Origin: a virus
Length of the DNA stretch: 64,000 bases
Reading direction: 5' to 3' (one strand)
Virus record (IMG/VR): IMGVR_UViG_3300032285_002723
Location: 24,645 to 88,644 of that record
The translations under genes and the position numbers were made by a program. The notes under the pieces are model-generated. The model was not told where the DNA came from, ran no database searches, and saw nothing but the letters and a program-made list of their open reading frames with translations. Below, in pieces: positions 21,675 to 30,028 of the stretch (position 1 is its first letter; the number at the start of each line of letters is the position of its first letter).

Positions 21675-22334
21675 TTATACTCCAGTAAATTGTGGATTAT
21701 AAGTTTTCTTGTTTAGTTGATTGATGTATTGAGACGATTGATCGTATTTCATAATATTTCTCATATCTGTAATTACTACGGATAGGAATTGTGGTTTTAA
21801 CACTCTAATTTGTCTCTTATCTTCATTGATACCAACTTCATACTCATAGTTTGTAACTGCTTTTACTGGATTTGCAGTGATTGCTACATTATCAAAGGTT
21901 GTATATGAAACAGTAAAATCTTCATCTACTTCAAATCCAGAACCAATTACAAGACGATCATATTGATCTTTGATTTCTGTAGTTTCATAATGATGAACAT
22001 CTGTTAATGCTGCATCAGATCCATACTTATCAATCATATAGTTATATAAGTCATTATTGTTCAATGGCCATTGATCTCTTACGTTTGTAATGTTATTCGT
22101 GATTAAAATCACCCAATCAAGTTCTGGATCACCATAAAGTTTTGAAGCAACTACTTCTGGTCTTTGATCATCAGTAATTTGATAATAATCAAAGGCAGTA
22201 ATAGCATTAATGACATCAGATCTTATCTTTGCTCTTTTAAAAAGATTTTTGACGGTAATATAATCTTCATTTGTGCTTGCATTAGGCAAACGAGAAAGAT
22301 AAGAAATATTTGGAAATTCGTTAAAATATGCCAT
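21675..22334 (-). CDS. gp53: Baseplate wedge protein gp53
   Basis: 219 residues. FKRAKIRSDVINAITAFDYY and RPEVVASKLYGDPELDWVIL match the T4 gp53 core, and a LysM-like wedge part follows. The C-terminus has KRQIRVLKPQFLSVVITDMR. It joins the wedge halves to the hub in the baseplate. Last gene of the minus-strand operon; start one base after the gp48 stop. Confidence 0.88.
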   Translation of the reverse strand: MAYFNEFPNISYLSRLPNASTNEDYITVKNLFKRAKIRSDVINAITAFDYYQITDDQRPEVVASKLYGDPELDWVILITNNITNVRDQWPLNNNDLYNYMIDKYGSDAALTDVHHYETTEIKDQYDRLVIGSGFEVDEDFTVSYTTFDNVAITANPVKAVTNYEYEVGINEDKRQIRVLKPQFLSVVITDMRNIMKYDQSSQYINQLNKKTYNPQFTGV

Positions 22335-22335
22335 T

Positions 22336-23868
22336 TTAGTATCCTACATCGTTTGGTGAAATTGGATAAAGATCGCCAAGAAGATTTTTATCTGCATTTC
22401 TTCCATCAAAAATAACACTTTGATAATCAGTATCATAAATTGGTTCAAGTTCTTTGAATGACATATTCATAATCACAGATACTGGTTGACCATCATCATA
22501 TGCTGCCCAAGTTCCATCAGCAGTATAATTCATAGAAAAACCAACCAATGCACAAGTTTTAATTCTATTTACACCTTGGATTGGATTTCCATTAGAAGTT
22601 TTGTATTGCAGTTGAAATACATTTGGTGTTCCCAAGAAATATGATGATGCTCCTGCAGCCGAACCATATACATTAGTTCCTGATTTTTTATCTTGTTTTT
22701 TTGCTGCCATTCCTTGTTTAAAGAATCTTATAATTTTATTAATATCTGTTGCTTCTTCTTTGCTTCTTGGACTCATTCTATACTGGAATGTAAATTCTCT
22801 TAATGTTGGTGAATTGAAGAGAAGTTCAAGATTACTATTTGGAACAACTCCAAATCCTCTTGCTAAAATACTTTCTGGTGATACTGAAAATCCTGCCATT
22901 GAAAGAACTTGTGATCCAACTCCAGTTTTGAATAATGCATTTGCTGATTTTGAATTTATTAATCCATCTGTTAGTGCCGATAATATTGCCGCTTTTACTA
23001 CTAATCCTCCACCTCCAGAAACTCCCGTTACTCCTCCAATTGCAGTACCACCTAAAGCCGCTCCTGCATACTTGCCGAGATCACCAATAACTTCTGCAGT
23101 AGCAGCAGCAGAAAGATTATTCATATTATCATCACCCCAAGAAACATTATTAGAATCAGTCACATTATTTGGCATAGGTAATTTAACAATTCCCAAATAT
23201 TTTTTTAATGCAGAAGTTTTTTGTAGTCCATTTTTTAATATTTTTACTGCTCCGTCAGTTCTTCCAAATAATTCGTCTGATTTTGGTGGTTGGTAATGAA
23301 ATTGTCCTATTTGTAAATAATCTTGTGTTTTATTATATAAAGCATCTTTTGGATATTGTAAATTTATTTTTAAATTTTCATCTATAGATCCAAATTGCAA
23401 ATCGGATTTCAAATCTTTTATATTTAAATCAAATAAAGCTCCTGATAATATTGAACCAACAATTGGTATTGCTGTTGCTATTCCTGGATTTGTTCCTGGA
23501 AAATAGTTTTGAACCCCTGCTGTTGTAGTTGGATTTTGTGCTGTTGGGTCTATCTTTAAACCTTTATTTTGTCCTCCACCACGTAAATATGCGGCATTTG
23601 TTGCTCTACGTATATCTTCACTTAATTGATTTGCACGTGCAGTTGGTTTAGATGGGTCGTTATTTGTAAATAATTGTGGATCTTGTATCGCGTCATTTGT
23701 CCAATTTCCGTTTTGATAAAATACTGCTGCCCCAAGAGCACCTCTTAATAAATTTTGTTCCCTTAAACGATAATCTCCAGTGGTTGGATCATATTCAACT
23801 CCCAATTGAAGGCCTGTAGGACCTACTGAAGATCTATAAAAATCGTTATTTAAGATTTTATATCCCAT
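22336..23868 (-). CDS. gp48: Baseplate tail-tube cap gp48
   Basis: 510 residues from the ATG at 23868 (MGYKILNNDFYRSS), chosen because it lies just after the preceding stop; a 12-residue longer form overlaps that gene. Contains a Gly-rich hydrophobic middle and a C-terminal tube-like domain (LREFTFQYRMSPRSKEEA, FQLQYKTSNG, CALVGFSMNYTADGTW, VSVIMNMSFKELEPIYD). In T4 gp48 sits on the hub and starts the tail tube with gp54. Longer than T4 gp48 (364) because of the added N-terminal and Gly-rich region. Confidence 0.82.
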   Translation of the reverse strand: MGYKILNNDFYRSSVGPTGLQLGVEYDPTTGDYRLREQNLLRGALGAAVFYQNGNWTNDAIQDPQLFTNNDPSKPTARANQLSEDIRRATNAAYLRGGGQNKGLKIDPTAQNPTTTAGVQNYFPGTNPGIATAIPIVGSILSGALFDLNIKDLKSDLQFGSIDENLKINLQYPKDALYNKTQDYLQIGQFHYQPPKSDELFGRTDGAVKILKNGLQKTSALKKYLGIVKLPMPNNVTDSNNVSWGDDNMNNLSAAATAEVIGDLGKYAGAALGGTAIGGVTGVSGGGGLVVKAAILSALTDGLINSKSANALFKTGVGSQVLSMAGFSVSPESILARGFGVVPNSNLELLFNSPTLREFTFQYRMSPRSKEEATDINKIIRFFKQGMAAKKQDKKSGTNVYGSAAGASSYFLGTPNVFQLQYKTSNGNPIQGVNRIKTCALVGFSMNYTADGTWAAYDDGQPVSVIMNMSFKELEPIYDTDYQSVIFDGRNADKNLLGDLYPISPNDVGY

Positions 23869-23870
23869 AT

Positions 23871-24386
23871 TTAAGGAGAAGATAAGTTGTCTGAATAATC
23901 CCAAACTTTTGATTTAAATATTGGTTGTCCTCTTCCATCTACAAATTTTTCAGTAGGAAGTAAAGAAACTTCTCTCCATTCCTTTTCTGGAACTACAAAT
24001 AAATCAGACATCACACCAGAGAAAAGATATTTATGTAAGGTTTTCTTTGGAGCATTTACGAATCCAAATTTATTTATGTAGGAATCTGCAACTCCACCAC
24101 GATACTGGGGATTTAGATAATGAAGATTTGAACCAAAGAACCAACCCTCTCTTTTGTTGATTTCTATAATATAAGATAGTGGTTGTCTATCCCAGAATTT
24201 ATATTTTTGTGGATATTTTGCATTATATAAAAAGAAAACTAAATTACCAGGTCTAATAAATCCAGTATCTTCTTCACTTATGTCTTGATCTTGAACATTC
24301 ATAAGTTCATTCATTAAAGAATTAGTCCACCAATCAGTGCTTCTATATTTTTTTCCTGCTTCTTTGATTATTTTTTCGGCAATCAT
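23871..24386 (-). CDS. Unknown protein in the gp4-gp48-gp53 operon
   Basis: 171 residues. Has a helical start (MIAEKIIKEAGKKYRSTDWW), then a beta-rich centre GNLVFFLYNAKYPQKYKFWD and PLSYIIEINKREGWFFGSNL. The end is HKYLFSGVMSDLFVVPEKEW. It overlaps gp4 by 4 bases. The T4 neighbourhood would suggest gp2 or another head-tail joining factor, but I do not see decisive similarity, so no name is given. Confidence 0.75.
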   Translation of the reverse strand: MIAEKIIKEAGKKYRSTDWWTNSLMNELMNVQDQDISEEDTGFIRPGNLVFFLYNAKYPQKYKFWDRQPLSYIIEINKREGWFFGSNLHYLNPQYRGGVADSYINKFGFVNAPKKTLHKYLFSGVMSDLFVVPEKEWREVSLLPTEKFVDGRGQPIFKSKVWDYSDNLSSP

Positions 24387-24850
24387 CTTGTTTGTATTCC
24401 TAATTCTTTTTCTGTAAAGATGCGAAATTCATAATTATGATCAGCACACCATTCTTTTGCAGCACTCCATTTTGCTTGATTGATTGCCCACATTTTCACA
24501 GAATATGCCCAAGATTTTGTTCTTCTTTTGGGATTTGTGTCTGGCATTTTTAATTCTTTTGCTGGTTTGATTTCAACGACAAGTGTTCTGGTATTCCCAT
24601 CTTTATCTTTATACTTAACAAAAAAGTCAGGAAAGTATCTATGAACCTTATTGTCTATTGGTGAGCGATATGGAATCCAAAATTCTTCACTTTTCCAAGT
24701 ATTAACACTTTCAGTTAAATCACAATATTGCATAAATTTTAATTCATATGAAGATCTATAAACTATATTGGTTGGATCTCCACCATACTTTTTTGGATTT
24801 TGAGGTCTAAATCTTCCTTGCCGATATTTGGAATCGTCTGGATGCGGCAT
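24383..24850 (-). CDS. gp4: Head completion protein gp4 (gp50/gp4 family)
   Basis: 155 residues. GRFRPQNPKKY, IVYRSSYELKFMQYCD, then VHRYFPDFFVKYKD and TLVVEIKPAKEL. These form the PD-(D/E)XK-like nuclease fold typical of T4 gp4: FPDFF supplies D, VEIKP the E-x-K. Needed to finish the DNA-filled head before tail joining. Divergent from gp54 on the plus strand, with a minus-strand late box 24 bases upstream. Confidence 0.88.
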   Translation of the reverse strand: MPHPDDSKYRQGRFRPQNPKKYGGDPTNIVYRSSYELKFMQYCDLTESVNTWKSEEFWIPYRSPIDNKVHRYFPDFFVKYKDKDGNTRTLVVEIKPAKELKMPDTNPKRRTKSWAYSVKMWAINQAKWSAAKEWCADHNYEFRIFTEKELGIQTR

Positions 24851-24873
24851 ACATAGTATAGAATCTTATACGC

Positions 24874-24881
24874 ATATTTAG
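24874..24881 (-). promoter_or_regulatory. Minus-strand late promoter for the gp4 operon
   Basis: Reads CTAAATAT on the minus strand, 24 bases before the gp4 ATG. It directly abuts the gp54 start on the other strand. Confidence 0.5.
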
Positions 24882-25703
24882 ATGGCCAGAGCAAATCCAT
24901 ATAGAGTGGATCCTCTTTATGTAAAGATGACTACCCCGAGAGATATGGGGGGATCATCTTTGCCTTCAGTTCAACAAATGTTTGGCAATTTGTCTCTTAC
25001 GAGTCAATTTAAAGTCAATATGTTTTTGGGAGGTGCAACTGGTGAGCAAGATAATAAATTGTTAAAATATTTAAATGATTGTGGAATAACTAATAATTCG
25101 TCAAAAACATTTACTTATGATTTTATGTGTGCGGAAGCAGTTCTTCCTGGAGCAACCTTTGATGTTGGAGAAGAAAGTGGAAGTCGTCAGGGTATAATTG
25201 AAAGATTTCCAAATCGTAGAGTGTTTTCTGATTTTAATTTAACTTTTTATGTGGACAATGAATATAATATTATTCGTTTGTTTGAAGAATGGATGAATTT
25301 CATCAATCCAATTTATAGAACTTCTACTAATGGAAGTTCTGAACAACAACCTGCAAGTCCTAAAGGTCAAGTTGGATTTGAAGATAATGCTAATTATTTC
25401 AGATTTAGATATCCAAATCAATACAAAAGAATCATTGAAATTACCAAATTTGAAAGAGACTTTTTGTTAAACCCAAATGATCCTTATAGTCCCACAAATA
25501 ATCAAAATCTTTTAACATATCAATTTATTGATGCATTTCCAACTAATATTACTGCTCTTCCATTATCTTATGAAGGAAGCACAATAACTAAAACAACAAT
25601 TAATTTTAGTTATACTAGATATACTACATTAAAACATATTGGGGTTGAAATAAGTCCAAATATACCAAGACCAACAAGTCCAGATCAACCAGTATACCGA
25701 TAA
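24882..25703 (+). CDS. gp54: Baseplate tail-tube initiator gp54
   Basis: 273 residues. The fold resembles tail-tube proteins: QFKVNMFLGG, FMCAEAVLPGATFDVGEESG, VFSDFNLTFYVDNEYNIIRL, FEEWMNFINP and a closing TTINFSYTRYTT. This fits gp54, which primes gp19 tube polymerisation on the gp48-capped hub (T4 length 320). Divergent from gp4; first gene of the plus-strand tail operon. Confidence 0.82.
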   Translation: MARANPYRVDPLYVKMTTPRDMGGSSLPSVQQMFGNLSLTSQFKVNMFLGGATGEQDNKLLKYLNDCGITNNSSKTFTYDFMCAEAVLPGATFDVGEESGSRQGIIERFPNRRVFSDFNLTFYVDNEYNIIRLFEEWMNFINPIYRTSTNGSSEQQPASPKGQVGFEDNANYFRFRYPNQYKRIIEITKFERDFLLNPNDPYSPTNNQNLLTYQFIDAFPTNITALPLSYEGSTITKTTINFSYTRYTTLKHIGVEISPNIPRPTSPDQPVYR

Positions 25704-25707
25704 ATAA
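25700..25707 (+). promoter_or_regulatory. Late promoter (ATAAATAA) before gp26
   Basis: Overlaps the gp54 stop codon; 26 bases before the gp26 start. Confidence 0.5.
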
Positions 25708-25733
25708 TTATAACTGAATTACTATAGGTCATT

Positions 25734-26459
25734 ATGCCTTTACCAAAAATTGCTACACCAACATATGAGTTGGAATTGCCATCAACTGGAAAAATAATCA
25801 AATATCGTCCATTTTTAGTCAAAGAAGAAAAGATTTTAATTCTTGCATTAGAAAGTGAAGACGTTAAACAAATCACTAGTGCAATCAAAAATACTTTAAA
25901 AGATTGTATTCTTACAAGAGGAATTAAAGTAGAAGAACTTCCTACTTTTGATATTGAATATATCTTTTTGAATGTTCGTGCAAAATCAGTTGGAGAAGCA
26001 ATTGAACTGATTATAACTTGTAGTGATGACGGAGAAACACAAGTTCCAGTTAAAGTTTATATTGATGAAATTGAAGTTCAAAAAGATCCAAAACACACAC
26101 AAGAAATTAAATTGGATGCCAATTTAGTTCTTAAAATGAAGTATCCATCTTTGAATGAATTTATTAAGAATAATTTTGATTTTAGTAGCAATGAAATTTC
26201 TTCTATTGATAGATCATTTGATGTAATTTCTTCTTGTATTGATATGGTTTATAATAATGAAGATGTTTGGTCAGCATCAGACTGCACCAAAAAAGAATTG
26301 ACTGATTGGATTGAGACATTAACATCAAATCAATTTAAAATGATTGAAGAATTCTTTAATACAATGCCAAAACTTGCACACACTTTTAAAGTGATGAATC
26401 CAAATACAAAAGTAGAAAGCGAGGTGACGCTGGAGGGATTAACAAGTTTTTTCGGTTAA
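25734..26459 (+). CDS. gp26: Baseplate hub assembly protein gp26
   Basis: 241 residues. Opening LPKIATPTYELELPSTGKII and KYRPFLVKEEKILILALESE are typical of cyanophage gp26. The central part (YIFLNVRAKSVGEAIELIIT) is beta-rich and the end (MPKLAHTFKVMNP..SEVTLEGLTSFFG) helical. In T4 gp26 acts in hub assembly. The last codons form a canonical slippery heptamer, and the next gene is in the -1 frame with no stop between, so a gp26-gp51 fusion is possible. Confidence 0.85.
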   Translation: MPLPKIATPTYELELPSTGKIIKYRPFLVKEEKILILALESEDVKQITSAIKNTLKDCILTRGIKVEELPTFDIEYIFLNVRAKSVGEAIELIITCSDDGETQVPVKVYIDEIEVQKDPKHTQEIKLDANLVLKMKYPSLNEFIKNNFDFSSNEISSIDRSFDVISSCIDMVYNNEDVWSASDCTKKELTDWIETLTSNQFKMIEEFFNTMPKLAHTFKVMNPNTKVESEVTLEGLTSFFG

Positions 26460-26486
26460 TTATGGCTCATATGGATCTTGAGTCAT
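26432..26486 (+). promoter_or_regulatory. Predicted programmed -1 frameshift signal (gp26/gp51)
   Basis: Shine-Dalgarno-like GGAGGG (26432-26437), 9 bases, slippery T-TTT-TTC (26447-26453, in phase with gp26), 8-base spacer, then an 8-bp hairpin (26462-26469 with 26479-26486, one G-U). This is the layout of the dnaX frameshift site. After slipping, the frame reads R-L-I and then enters gp51 at its Met. Confidence 0.7.
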
Positions 26487-26638
26487 ATTTTAGAATCAAT
26501 TTTTCACTAATACAGTTCCATAAATATTCTTTGACCGAGATTGAGAATCTTATGCCCTGGGAACGGGACGTTTATTTGGCACTTCTACAGCAGCATATTG
26601 AAGAAGAAAATCTAAAGGCACAGCAAAATAATGCGTAA
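26462..26638 (+). CDS. gp51: Baseplate hub assembly protein gp51 (short form)
   Basis: 58 residues: MAHMDLESYFRINFSLIQFH, then helices (IENLMPWERDVYLALLQQHI) and an acidic/Asn end. Much shorter than T4 gp51 (249) but in the 26-51 order of T4-like phages. No Shine-Dalgarno is placed for independent starting, and the AUG lies in a hairpin. Expression as the tail of a frameshifted gp26 (about 301 residues) is therefore likely. Overlaps the next gene by 8 bases. Confidence 0.75.
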   Translation: MAHMDLESYFRINFSLIQFHKYSLTEIENLMPWERDVYLALLQQHIEEENLKAQQNNA

Positions 26639-28268
26639 TTCTTTATTTGCACCAGAAAAAATAATAGGTTCCCAGAAAGGAAGTAAAGAATCAGCACTGA
26701 ATTTTATTTCTGGTGGATCTCCTATTGGATTATCTATGCTTTCTGGTGCGAAGAATAATATTGTTGGATTTAATAGAGCAAAGATTTCACCAAAAAAGAA
26801 TAATTTGGGATCTTTGATTAGCACTTTAACTACTAATATTTTTAATAATACAAATTCAGTTTCAAATATTTTTGGAGATAAAAAAGAAAAATCAGAAAAA
26901 GGATTTAAACCATTTAATGGATTTTTTGATAAAGTAAAAGAAGCAATTGGATTTATTAGTTTCTTTGGTTCAAAGAAAAATTTAGATAAAATCAAAGAAA
27001 ATATAGAAAATTTAAAAACTACATTTACAGAAACATTTGATGTAGCAAAAGCATTAAGAAAAGCAATACTTAAAATCATAGAACAACTATCAGGGTTTTC
27101 TGGTGGTGGAGGTGGTGGAGGAATAATTGGTGCTATAATGTCAGCACTTGGTGGATTGGTTGGTGGATTGATTCCTGGAATGGGAGGAAAACGACCACCA
27201 AATGTTGCTGGTCCTGCAATGAAACAAGAAGGAAATTTACTATCAAAAATGCCAAAAGGATTAAAAGGTGGCGGTGGTGGAATTGGTAAATTGCTTTTGG
27301 GTGGTGCTGCTGCTGTTGGAACAGGTGCTGCTATAAGTGGTCTTTCGCAACCTGGCGGTGAAGATGTTCAACCTGGAGATACCGCACCAGAAGTTCCTGG
27401 AAATGTTCTTGATAAATTTAATTCAATTTTGGATAGATTTGATAAAATACTTGATGGATTGAAGGGAGGAAAGGGAACAAAAGGTTCAGGATCTGGAACA
27501 GGATCAAAGTCTTCTGGTTCTGGCACTACTCCTCCTGGTCCTAATCCGACAATAACACCAATTGATACTTCTGGGAAATTATCTGGTTCAACTGCAGCAC
27601 AGCAAGCATTTACATATTTTAAAAGTAAAGGGTTGTCTGATGAAGATTCTGCAGCAATTGTGGGAAATCTGTTGCAAGAAAACAGAGCAATGGATCCAAC
27701 ATTGACTAATAGTATTGGTATGAAGGGAATAGCACAATGGGATGCAAATAGATGGTCTGGTCTTCAAGCATTTGCAGAAAGTAAAGGATTAGATCCAAAT
27801 AAACGTGAAACTCAATTGCAATATGTTTATTATGAATTTGCTACTGGAAAAGGAGGACTTGGATTAAACAGATTGAAGGGAACTCCCGGAATTGAAGCAA
27901 AGACAAAACTTGTAAGAACAGATTATGAGAGACCAGGAGAAGCAGAAGCTAATGATGCACAGCGTCTTCAATATGCTAAAGATGTGATGAAATATTCTGG
28001 GAAAATACCTACAGCGCCAATAGCACCATCAGTAGAACAGTTGAGAAGAGCACCAGCAGCAAAAGCATCTGGAGCAGAAGCACCGCAAGTAAGTTTGGTT
28101 AATGTTGGTAGTGGAACACCACAAGCATCACCATCACGACCATCAAGCACAACTACACCACCATCACCAACTGGTGGAAATGGACCAACTACTCCATTTT
28201 TGCCTTCATATAATCCAGATAACTTCTTAACATTATATTCAAGAATGGTTTATAATATTGTCGGATAA
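26631..28268 (+). CDS. Gly-rich tail protein with phage tail lysozyme domain
   Basis: 545 residues. N-terminal 150 residues are helical and basic. A poly-Gly/hydrophobic stretch (about 151-190) looks like the membrane-active part of tape-measure proteins. After a Gly/Ser/Pro linker, residues about 315-430 (AFTYFKSKGLSDEDSAAIVG, NLLQENRAMDPTL, GMKGIAQWDANRW) match the phage tail lysozyme fold with catalytic Glu in LLQEN. The C-terminus is Ser/Pro-rich. It probably cuts cell-wall glycan during DNA entry. Placed right after gp26/gp51, where a tape measure is expected; a tape-measure role is inference. Confidence 0.65.
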   Translation: MRNSLFAPEKIIGSQKGSKESALNFISGGSPIGLSMLSGAKNNIVGFNRAKISPKKNNLGSLISTLTTNIFNNTNSVSNIFGDKKEKSEKGFKPFNGFFDKVKEAIGFISFFGSKKNLDKIKENIENLKTTFTETFDVAKALRKAILKIIEQLSGFSGGGGGGGIIGAIMSALGGLVGGLIPGMGGKRPPNVAGPAMKQEGNLLSKMPKGLKGGGGGIGKLLLGGAAAVGTGAAISGLSQPGGEDVQPGDTAPEVPGNVLDKFNSILDRFDKILDGLKGGKGTKGSGSGTGSKSSGSGTTPPGPNPTITPIDTSGKLSGSTAAQQAFTYFKSKGLSDEDSAAIVGNLLQENRAMDPTLTNSIGMKGIAQWDANRWSGLQAFAESKGLDPNKRETQLQYVYYEFATGKGGLGLNRLKGTPGIEAKTKLVRTDYERPGEAEANDAQRLQYAKDVMKYSGKIPTAPIAPSVEQLRRAPAAKASGAEAPQVSLVNVGSGTPQASPSRPSSTTTPPSPTGGNGPTTPFLPSYNPDNFLTLYSRMVYNIVG

Positions 28269-30028
28269 TGGAAACTAAACTTTTTTCTCCACTACTGTCA
28301 TCTGCAAATAATATTGTAAAAATGAAGCGTTCTTTACCAAAAAGAGCAAGGGATTATGATGATTTTATTAATTGGTTGGACACAAGCAATAAAGATATTA
28401 AAAAAATAAAATTACCAAAAAAGAAGAAAGTAGAAGATCTTCAATTTTCTGTTGGATCCTCTCTTGGTGGAGGAGGTGGTGGGAATTTGATTGGTAATTT
28501 ACTTGGTGGATTAGGTGCTCTTGGTGCAGGATTGGGATTGAGAACTTTATTTAAAGGAAAAAAGGTTAATAAATTACCAAAAGAAAAGGTTGGCAAAATT
28601 AAAGGAATTCCAAATGAAAGATTGAATAATATTAAAGAAGCACCAAAAGGAAGATTTGGAAGAATTGCTGGACCATTGAATGTTGCTTTTGCTGGTCTTG
28701 ACTTTATGGGAAGGAAGGGTGAAGGGCAATCAAATCTTCAAGCAGGAGTTGGTGCTGCTGGTGGAGCGTTGGGTGGATGGGCAGGTGCCGAAGCAGGCGC
28801 AGCAGCAGGCGCAGCAATTGGAGCATTGTTTGGTGGAGTTGGTGCAGTTCCAGGTGCAATAATTGGTGGATTGATTGGTGGAATTGGTGGAGGGCAACTT
28901 GGTGGAAATTTAGCAGATAAATTAACTGGTGCTGATAAAATAGATCAGAGACTAAAATCACAAGAAAAGAAACAAAAAGAAGCAGCATCTTCAGATATAA
29001 CTTTTCCAGATATAGTTAATAAATTTGATAAAATCATTAGCAAGTTTGAGAAATTTGCTACTGGTATGGGTGCTGCAATATCTGGAAAGCAACCATCAAA
29101 AGCAGGTAATGGTGAATATGAACCATCAGATCAACCACTTGCTCCAAACGATCCAACAGAACCACCACCTCCTCCACTTCCTCCTGGTATCTTTGCAAAA
29201 GCACCAGATGAAGTATTATCTGATGCAGCATCATTCCGACAAGCATTTCCATTAGCAAAAGCAACTCCAAAATCTTCTTTGGAACCTTATGAATTGCAGA
29301 TGAGAGAAAATGATTCTCTTGGATCTTTGGGAAATGATCCACAAGTAGATCCTGTACATACAACAGGATCAGCGCATTATGAAAATAGAGCAATTGATAT
29401 TCCTGTAAATAATATGGATCTTGGTGATAAAGTTGCTAATTGGTGGAGAGGTAAAGGATATAAAGTTTTATGGAGAGTTGCGGGGCATTATAACCACGTT
29501 CACGTTCAATGGGCAAAAGGACAGAAGAAAGATAAACCAAATTCTCCTCAAAATAATAAAGTTAATACAATAACAAAGCAACAATCAATTGAAGATTTTA
29601 TTAAAGGAACTAAAAGTGGCGATAGAATACTTAATGATCCCAAATTAAAAGCACAATTAACAGGAGAAAAATATCAGTTTAAAAATACAATGGTAAAAAC
29701 ACCAGTATCTGATCCTGAAGTGAAACAAGCACAGCAAATGTATAATGCTTATGTTCGTGATATAAGATCAAGACAACAAGATCAAGTAAAAGCACAAACA
29801 GGGGATCAAATACCAACACAAATTTTGACACCACCACCAACTGCAGCACAACAATCTGCAATATTTTTAATGGGAGATCAAAGTCAACAAGTTGCATCAC
29901 AACCACAAGTTGTTCCAATTCCAATTGGAAATGGAGGTGGAGGTGTTGCAGTTATAATGCCATCCGAAGGTCAGATATTAAATAGTCTATGGACTACAAT
30001 GCTCCTCACTAATCTTTCTTCAGCATAA
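28268..30028 (+). CDS. Gly-rich tail protein with M15-like peptidase domain
   Basis: 586 residues. Same plan as the previous protein: basic helical head, GGGGG and glycine/alanine-rich hydrophobic blocks (about 70-100 and 155-215), a Pro-rich linker and an enzyme domain. Here residues about 355-420 carry SAHYENRAIDI and GHYNHVHVQW, the zinc-binding His/Asp and HxH of D-Ala-D-Ala-type M15 peptidases. The remainder is Gln-rich. Likely cuts the peptide stems of peptidoglycan at infection. TAATG overlaps on both sides. Confidence 0.62.
   Translation: METKLFSPLLSSANNIVKMKRSLPKRARDYDDFINWLDTSNKDIKKIKLPKKKKVEDLQFSVGSSLGGGGGGNLIGNLLGGLGALGAGLGLRTLFKGKKVNKLPKEKVGKIKGIPNERLNNIKEAPKGRFGRIAGPLNVAFAGLDFMGRKGEGQSNLQAGVGAAGGALGGWAGAEAGAAAGAAIGALFGGVGAVPGAIIGGLIGGIGGGQLGGNLADKLTGADKIDQRLKSQEKKQKEAASSDITFPDIVNKFDKIISKFEKFATGMGAAISGKQPSKAGNGEYEPSDQPLAPNDPTEPPPPPLPPGIFAKAPDEVLSDAASFRQAFPLAKATPKSSLEPYELQMRENDSLGSLGNDPQVDPVHTTGSAHYENRAIDIPVNNMDLGDKVANWWRGKGYKVLWRVAGHYNHVHVQWAKGQKKDKPNSPQNNKVNTITKQQSIEDFIKGTKSGDRILNDPKLKAQLTGEKYQFKNTMVKTPVSDPEVKQAQQMYNAYVRDIRSRQQDQVKAQTGDQIPTQILTPPPTAAQQSAIFLMGDQSQQVASQPQVVPIPIGNGGGGVAVIMPSEGQILNSLWTTMLLTNLSSA

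Noticed and set aside
22760-23296. 178-residue plus-strand ORF
   Set aside because: Antisense to gp48, Pro/Ala-rich shadow of the glycine-rich region.
26612-27079. 155-residue minus-strand ORF, Phe/Leu-rich
   Set aside because: Antisense to gp51 and the tail-lysozyme protein; AT-rich shadow with no start signals.
28680-29393. Leu/Gln/His-rich ORFs on both strands (28680, 28704, 29025, 29058)
   Set aside because: Frame shadows of the Gly/Ala- and Pro-rich segments of the 586-residue tail protein.
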